64,000 nucleotides of DNA, taken from contig CAKUMO010000013.1 in NCBI GenBank assembly GCA_934667815.1, positions 1-64,000 on the forward strand. The letters run 5' to 3'. The stretch comes from an uncultured Oscillospiraceae bacterium. GTDB lineage: Bacteria > Bacillota > Clostridia > Oscillospirales > Oscillospiraceae. A program made the position numbers and the translations under genes. Below the pieces are notes generated by a model. That model had not been told where the DNA came from. It made no database searches and was given only the letters and a program-made list of their open reading frames with translations. Shown here piece by piece: positions 59,916 to 64,000 of the stretch; position 1 is the stretch's first letter; each line of letters opens with the position of its first letter.

Positions 59916-61256
59916 ATGAAAAAACTGTTTGCACTGCTTCTGGCCCTGGCAATGATCACTTGCCTGTTCGCCGGCTGCAAGGGCAACGAAGAGCCCACTA
60001 CGCCCAACAATTCCGGCGAGCCCTCTTCCGAGTCCACCCCGTCCGAAAACAACACCGATACCGCGAAGGGTTCCGTTTACTACCTGAACTTCAAGCCGGA
60101 ATTTGACACCGCTCTGACCGAGCTGGCTGCCAAGTACACCGAAAAGACCGGCGTCGAAGTTAAGGTCGTGACCGCTGCTTCCGGCGACTACAACAATACA
60201 CTGACTGCCAACATCGGCGACGTCACCGTCTTCAACATCGGCAACACCGCCGCCCTGAATGACTGGGATGAATACGCACTTGATCTGACCGACAGCGCCA
60301 TCGCCAAGGAGCTCAACACCGACGGCTTCAACCTCTACAATACAGAGGGCAAGCTGAAGGCCATCGGCAACTGCTACGAGTCCTTCGGCATCATCGTCAA
60401 CAAGGCTCTGCTGGAAAAGGCCGGCTACAAGGTTGAGGACATCAAGGACTTTGCTTCCCTGAAGAAGGTCGCAGAGGACATCCATGCCCGCGCCTCCAAG
60501 CTGGGCTTCGACGCCTTCTCCTCCGCAGGTCTGGAAAGCTCCTCTTCCTGGAGATTCTCCGGCCACCTCGCAACCCTGCCCCTGCACTATGAGGGCATCG
60601 TGGACAACGTTCCCACCATCACCGGCAAGTACCTGAACCTCTTTAAGAACGTTTGGGATCTGTACATCAACAACTCCACCTGCGCTCCCTCTGAGCTGTC
60701 CACCAAGACCGGCGACGAGTCCCGTGCTGAGTTCGGCACCGGCAAGGCTGTCTTCTTCCAGAACGGCACTTGGGAATTCTCCAACCTGACCAGCGCTGAC
60801 GGCAACTTCAAGATGAACCCCGACGACCTGCAGATGATCCCCATCTACTGCGGCGCGGACGACGACGCCAAGGCAGCTCTGTGCTCCGGCACCGAGAACC
60901 GCTGGGCCATCAACGCCAAGGCTTCTGAAGAAGATCAGAAGGCTTCCATCGACTTCCTTGTCTGGCTGGTTACCGATCCCGACGCTTCCAAGGTTTATGT
61001 CGAGCAGCTCGGCGCTGTGCCCTTCAAGAATTGCCCCGCCTCCAGCAACAAGTTCGTCAACGACGGCAACGCTCTGCTGGCCGAAGGCAAGACCCCGATT
61101 TCTTGGGCGTTCAACTACACTCCGAACGTTGATGCTTGGAGAGCTACCGTTGTCACCGCTCTGACCTCCTACTCCATGGGTCAGGCTGACTGGAGCGAGG
61201 TCGAAAAGGCCTTCGTCGATGGCTGGGCCTACGAGTACTCCGTCGTCAACGGCTAA
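59916..61256 (+). CDS. Sugar-binding lipoprotein of the LacI-regulated ABC operon
   Basis: A 446-residue lipoprotein with lipobox LFAGC and a Thr/Pro/Ser/Glu tether. The mature part is a family 1 carbohydrate-binding protein (VYYLNFKPEFDTALTELAAKYTEKTGVEVKV, LEKAGYKVEDIKDFASLKKVAEDI, KAVFFQNGTWEFSNL). The PWW-like segment of MalE-type proteins is not obvious. TTAGGAGG is 7 nt before the ATG at 59916. A terminator-like hairpin after the gene would keep its message more abundant than the permeases. Base and codon use is more strongly biased than its neighbours (many TCC, GGC, AAG), as usual for a highly expressed protein. Confidence 0.9.
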   Translation: MKKLFALLLALAMITCLFAGCKGNEEPTTPNNSGEPSSESTPSENNTDTAKGSVYYLNFKPEFDTALTELAAKYTEKTGVEVKVVTAASGDYNNTLTANIGDVTVFNIGNTAALNDWDEYALDLTDSAIAKELNTDGFNLYNTEGKLKAIGNCYESFGIIVNKALLEKAGYKVEDIKDFASLKKVAEDIHARASKLGFDAFSSAGLESSSSWRFSGHLATLPLHYEGIVDNVPTITGKYLNLFKNVWDLYINNSTCAPSELSTKTGDESRAEFGTGKAVFFQNGTWEFSNLTSADGNFKMNPDDLQMIPIYCGADDDAKAALCSGTENRWAINAKASEEDQKASIDFLVWLVTDPDASKVYVEQLGAVPFKNCPASSNKFVNDGNALLAEGKTPISWAFNYTPNVDAWRATVVTALTSYSMGQADWSEVEKAFVDGWAYEYSVVNG

Positions 61257-61293
61257 TCGCGCAGCAAAAGCAAATAGCGAAATAGACAGAACT

Positions 61294-61320
61294 GGGGCGG
61301 GCGAATGCCCGCCCCTTTTT
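61294..61320 (+). terminator. Attenuating terminator between binding protein and permeases
   Basis: GGGGCGGGC / GCCCGCCCC with loop GAAT followed by TTTTTT. Because the permease genes lack a visible promoter, it is probably partial and sets the binding-protein to permease ratio. Confidence 0.85.
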
Positions 61321-61332
61321 CCATAGCTTCTG

Positions 61333-61379
61333 CTGCGCTTTCTTGGCAACGGTCACGCGCCTTTTCCAAGAAAGCGCAG
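61333..61379 (+). promoter_or_regulatory. 14-bp perfect hairpin before the permease genes
   Basis: CTGCGCTTTCTTGG and CCAAGAAAGCGCAG pair perfectly around a 19-nt loop, directly after the terminator and 50 nt before the permease start codon. It has no T-run. It could protect the 5' end of a processed permease transcript. Confidence 0.6.
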
Positions 61380-61428
61380 GAGCGGCATACAGCTTCCTGA
61401 AATTAGAATTTGAAAGCGAGGAGTTTCC

Positions 61429-62334
61429 GTGGGAAAGAAAACCATGGTCGGTGCGAGCGGGCCGCTGCTTCGCAAGCCGATCCGGCGGTGGGCGCCGCTG
61501 TTTATTCTTCCGGTGTTTGCGGCCTTCCTGATCGGCTTTGTCTGGCCGTTTGTGCAGGGTATTTATCTGTCCTTCTGCAATTTCAATGTTCCGACCGATG
61601 CCAAGTGGATCGGCATTCAGAACTACGCAAAGATCTGGAAGGATCCCGGCTTCTGGAACGCCTTTAAGAACACGGCTGCGTTCGCCGTTGTCACGATCAT
61701 TCTAATCAATGTCGTCGCATTTGCCATTGCTTATGCCCTGACGCAAAAGATGCGCGGCGCGAACCTGTTCCGCACGGTGTTTTTCATGCCGAACCTGATC
61801 GGCGGCGTTGTGCTGGGCTATGTCTGGAGCATGATCTTCGATGCCATCCTGAGACGCTATGCCACCAGTCTTGCAGTCAATGCGACATGGGGCTTCTGGG
61901 GTCTCGTGGTTCTGGTTGCATGGCAGCAGATCGGCTATATGATGATTATTTATATCGCGGGCTTGCAGGCCGTCTCCGAGGATATGCTCGAGGCTGCGCG
62001 TATCGACGGCGCCAACGGCCGTCAGACGCTGTTCAAGGTCATTATCCCGAACGTTATGCCGTCCATTGCAACCTGCACATTCCTGACCCTGACCAACGGC
62101 TTCAAGCTCTTTGACCAGAACCTCGCGCTGACAGGCGGCGCGCCGAGCCACCTTGTGGCAGGCGGAAAGATCAATGCCACCGAGCTGCTCGCCCTGAACA
62201 TCTATTCGACCTATAATATCAGCAAAAATTATCACGGCGTTGCGCAGGCCAAGGCGGTCATCTTCTTCCTGCTGGTCGCGGTGCTTGCGATCATCCAGCA
62301 GAAGGTTACCAGCCGAAAGGAGGTACAGCAATGA
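61429..62334 (+). CDS. Sugar ABC transporter permease, MalF/LacF class
   Basis: A 301-residue CUT1 permease. GTG start at 61429 with GAGGAG 5 nt upstream; an ATG at 61444 is less well placed. The first membrane segment is LFILPVFAAFLIGFVWPFVQGIYL, and the EAA loop is EAARIDGANGRQTLFKVIIP near residue 187. It overlaps the next gene by 4 nt. The operon lacks an ATPase. Confidence 0.9.
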   Translation: MGKKTMVGASGPLLRKPIRRWAPLFILPVFAAFLIGFVWPFVQGIYLSFCNFNVPTDAKWIGIQNYAKIWKDPGFWNAFKNTAAFAVVTIILINVVAFAIAYALTQKMRGANLFRTVFFMPNLIGGVVLGYVWSMIFDAILRRYATSLAVNATWGFWGLVVLVAWQQIGYMMIIYIAGLQAVSEDMLEAARIDGANGRQTLFKVIIPNVMPSIATCTFLTLTNGFKLFDQNLALTGGAPSHLVAGGKINATELLALNIYSTYNISKNYHGVAQAKAVIFFLLVAVLAIIQQKVTSRKEVQQ

Positions 62335-63194
62335 AATCGCGCGTCAGAAAACACAGAGAGTTTACCGTCGGCAGCACGGTTTTGACGATCGTTTTCATCG
62401 TCATTTGCCTTGCGTGGATGATGCCCATCATCGAGGTTGTCATAAACTCTTTCAAAACCAACAGCTCCATTTCGCTGAATCTGTTCGCTCTGCCGGATTC
62501 CGAGTCTTTCGCGGGCGCGGATAACTATGTCAAGGGCCTGACCTTCGGCAATTTTCCCTTCCTGAAATCCGCGGGCTATAGCCTCTTTATCTCCATCGTC
62601 TCTACAGCACTGATTTTGGTCTGCTGCTCCATGGCCGCGTGGTACATTGTCCGCGTGCAGAGCAAATTTGCCAAGATTTTCTATTACCTCTGCCTGTTTT
62701 CTATGATCGTTCCGTTCCAGATGGTTATGTTTACCCTGACGAATACGGCAAAGACCTTCCACCTCAACACGCCGTGGACGATCCCGGTCGTTTACCTCGG
62801 CTTTGGCGCGGGGCTTGCAATCTTTATGTTCTCGGGCTTTGTCAAGAGTCTGCCAATGGAGATCGAGGAGGCTGCCGCCATCGACGGCTGCGGCCCTGTG
62901 CGAACCTTCTTCTGTGTTGTCCTGCCCATGCTCAAGCCCAGCCTGATCTCTGTGGGCATTCTGGAGCTGATGTGGCTCTGGAACGACTATCTGCTGCCCT
63001 ACCTCGTGCTCGACATCACGGAGTACCGCACCATCCCCATCCATGTGCAGTACCTCAAGGGCAGCTATGGCACGGTTGACCTCGGCGCGTTCATGGCTGT
63101 CATCATGCTGAGCATCCTACCCATCATCATCGTGTATCTGTTCTGCCAGAAGCACATCATCAAGGGCGTTGCGGCGGGCGCCGTCAAGGGCTGA
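62331..63194 (+). CDS. Sugar ABC transporter permease, MalG/LacG class
   Basis: A 287-residue CUT1 permease, partner of the preceding gene. First membrane segment LTIVFIVICLAWMMPIIEVV, and EAA loop EAAAIDGCGPVRTFFCVVLP near residue 183, followed by WLWNDYLLPYLVL, a usual MalG-type motif. Start codon overlaps the upstream stop. The regulator gene begins 1 nt after its stop codon. Confidence 0.92.
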   Translation: MKSRVRKHREFTVGSTVLTIVFIVICLAWMMPIIEVVINSFKTNSSISLNLFALPDSESFAGADNYVKGLTFGNFPFLKSAGYSLFISIVSTALILVCCSMAAWYIVRVQSKFAKIFYYLCLFSMIVPFQMVMFTLTNTAKTFHLNTPWTIPVVYLGFGAGLAIFMFSGFVKSLPMEIEEAAAIDGCGPVRTFFCVVLPMLKPSLISVGILELMWLWNDYLLPYLVLDITEYRTIPIHVQYLKGSYGTVDLGAFMAVIMLSILPIIIVYLFCQKHIIKGVAAGAVKG

Positions 63195-63195
63195 T

Positions 63196-64000
63196 ATGAC
63201 CATCAAGGATCTTGCCCGCGAGACGGGCTATTCCGTCGGCACGATCTCCCGCGTCCTGAATAACCACCCGAATGTCAGTGACAAGGCGCGCGCGGAGGTG
63301 CTCGAGGCCGTGGAGCGTTACGGTTTCGAGCGCAACAAAAACGCCAAGAATCTCAAGCAGGTCTATGGCGACGGCATCCTTGCCGTGGTCACCGGTACGT
63401 CCAACGAGCTGTTCGCCCGCATGATCGAGCGCGTGCAGCAGACGCTTTCGTCCACGCTCTATCCGCTCACGGTGGACTATGTGGACGAAAACGAGGATCC
63501 GGTGCTCAAGGCGCTGCATCTCAGCCGCGAGAAAAAGCCGCAGGGCATCATCTTCCTCGGCGGTGATGCGCGTATGTACGAGAAAAGCTATGGCCAGATT
63601 CCGCTGCCCGGCGTCGTCCTGACGACGGATGTCTCCGGTCTGAAGCTGCCGAATCTCTCCTCTGTGGCGACCGACGACGTCGCTGCCGCCGAGTGCGCCG
63701 TGGAGCATCTGATCGCCCTCGGGCATCGCTCGATCGGCGTAATCAGCGGCGACCGGAGCTGTTCCGGCCCGTCCCGCTCGCGTATGGCCGGCTGTATGCG
63801 TGCGCTTGCGCGTCACGGGCTGACCCTGTCGGAGGCGCGCTGCGCCACCGCACGCTACGCGCTCGACGATGGCTATGCCGCCGCGCTGCGCCTATTGGAG
63901 CCTCTTGCCCCGACAGCGATTTTTGCCATGTCGGATGTTATGGCCTTCGGCGCGATTCGTGCGCTGCGTGACCGCGGCTTCCGCGTGCCGGAGGATATCT
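63196..64000 (+). CDS. LacI-family transcriptional regulator, 3' end beyond the window
   Basis: 268 residues are visible and the frame is open to the edge. The DNA-binding domain is TIKDLARETGYSVGTISRVLNNHP with the usual hinge helix region (residues about 45-60), followed by the ligand-binding domain (GILAVVTGTSNELFARMIERVQ, GIIFLGGDA, SIGVISGD, PTAIFAMSDVMAFGAIRAL). It is the last visible gene of the operon and most likely acts on the palindrome at 59848-59865, giving autoregulation. The ligand is presumably the transported sugar. Confidence 0.92.
   Translation, partial: MTIKDLARETGYSVGTISRVLNNHPNVSDKARAEVLEAVERYGFERNKNAKNLKQVYGDGILAVVTGTSNELFARMIERVQQTLSSTLYPLTVDYVDENEDPVLKALHLSREKKPQGIIFLGGDARMYEKSYGQIPLPGVVLTTDVSGLKLPNLSSVATDDVAAAECAVEHLIALGHRSIGVISGDRSCSGPSRSRMAGCMRALARHGLTLSEARCATARYALDDGYAAALRLLEPLAPTAIFAMSDVMAFGAIRALRDRGFRVPEDI

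Overview
The window is a chromosomal segment of a high-GC, Gram-positive gut-type Firmicute, probably in the Oscillospiraceae/Ruminococcaceae part of the Clostridia. The evidence is sigma-A promoters with TTGACA / N17 / TATAAT spacing, strong AGGAGG-type ribosome binding sites, lipoprotein-anchored binding proteins, many large secreted proteins with C-terminal wall or membrane anchors (several with a P-x-T-G-D motif), a sporulation-lineage type DD-carboxypeptidase, and LacI and DeoR sugar regulators. No rRNA, tRNA, CRISPR array, phage or transposase gene was seen. The taxonomic placement is inference.

Layout. (1) 1-23.3 kb: a divergent pair, consisting of a leftward surface lectin-like protein (119-1930) and a rightward operon from a consensus promoter at 2114-2142. 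The operon encodes a lipoprotein sugar-binding protein, a giant fused binding protein, two pairs of CUT1-type sugar permeases, an NHL-repeat/Yip1-like membrane protein, a large secreted protein resembling DUF5696, a GH31 glycosidase with a discoidin-like domain, a nucleoside-hydrolase-fold protein and a GH78 alpha-L-rhamnosidase. No ATPase is present, so the importers probably share a distant MsmX-like ATPase. (2) 23.3-30.4 kb: a DeoR-controlled unit with a polyol-phosphate-type dehydrogenase, a pentulose/hexulose-phosphate 3-epimerase, and a divergent ATPase / double permease / binding protein importer of the FbpABC/AfuABC type. (3) 30.5-34.6 kb: a 1377-residue anchored surface protein.

(4) 34.7-40.5 kb: a compact lipid-type biosynthetic locus. 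A Sfp-like phosphopantetheinyl transferase and a GT2-GtrA glycosyltransferase run left. An acyl-ligase/ACP fusion, two PlsC-like acyltransferases, a free ACP and an LRAT-like protein run right with overlapping ends. This is one of the two best candidates for an undescribed system. (5) 40.6-49.3 kb: the other candidate. It has a small Cys/His-rich secreted protein behind a structured leader, three tandem MacB/FtsX-like permeases that are almost identical except for a diversified extracytoplasmic block, a fourth FtsX-like permease and its ATPase. The secreted protein and permease copies 2 and 3 share the same unusual promoter.

(6) 49.4-56.1 kb: an unknown polytopic membrane protein and a 1785-residue surface protein with a glycerophosphodiesterase-like N-terminus, followed by a small terminal-inverted-repeat element sitting between two copies of a repeated terminator. 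(7) 56.1-64 kb: a LacI-repressor/PfkB-kinase fusion, a D,D-carboxypeptidase, and a sugar ABC operon (binding protein, two permeases, LacI regulator cut by the window end) with a perfect 18-bp LacI-type operator just downstream of its promoter.

Functionally most of the window is about sensing, binding, breaking down and importing carbohydrate at the cell surface. The lipid locus and the FtsX locus are two accessory islands within it. All family names come from reading motifs and remembered family features; no database search was run.
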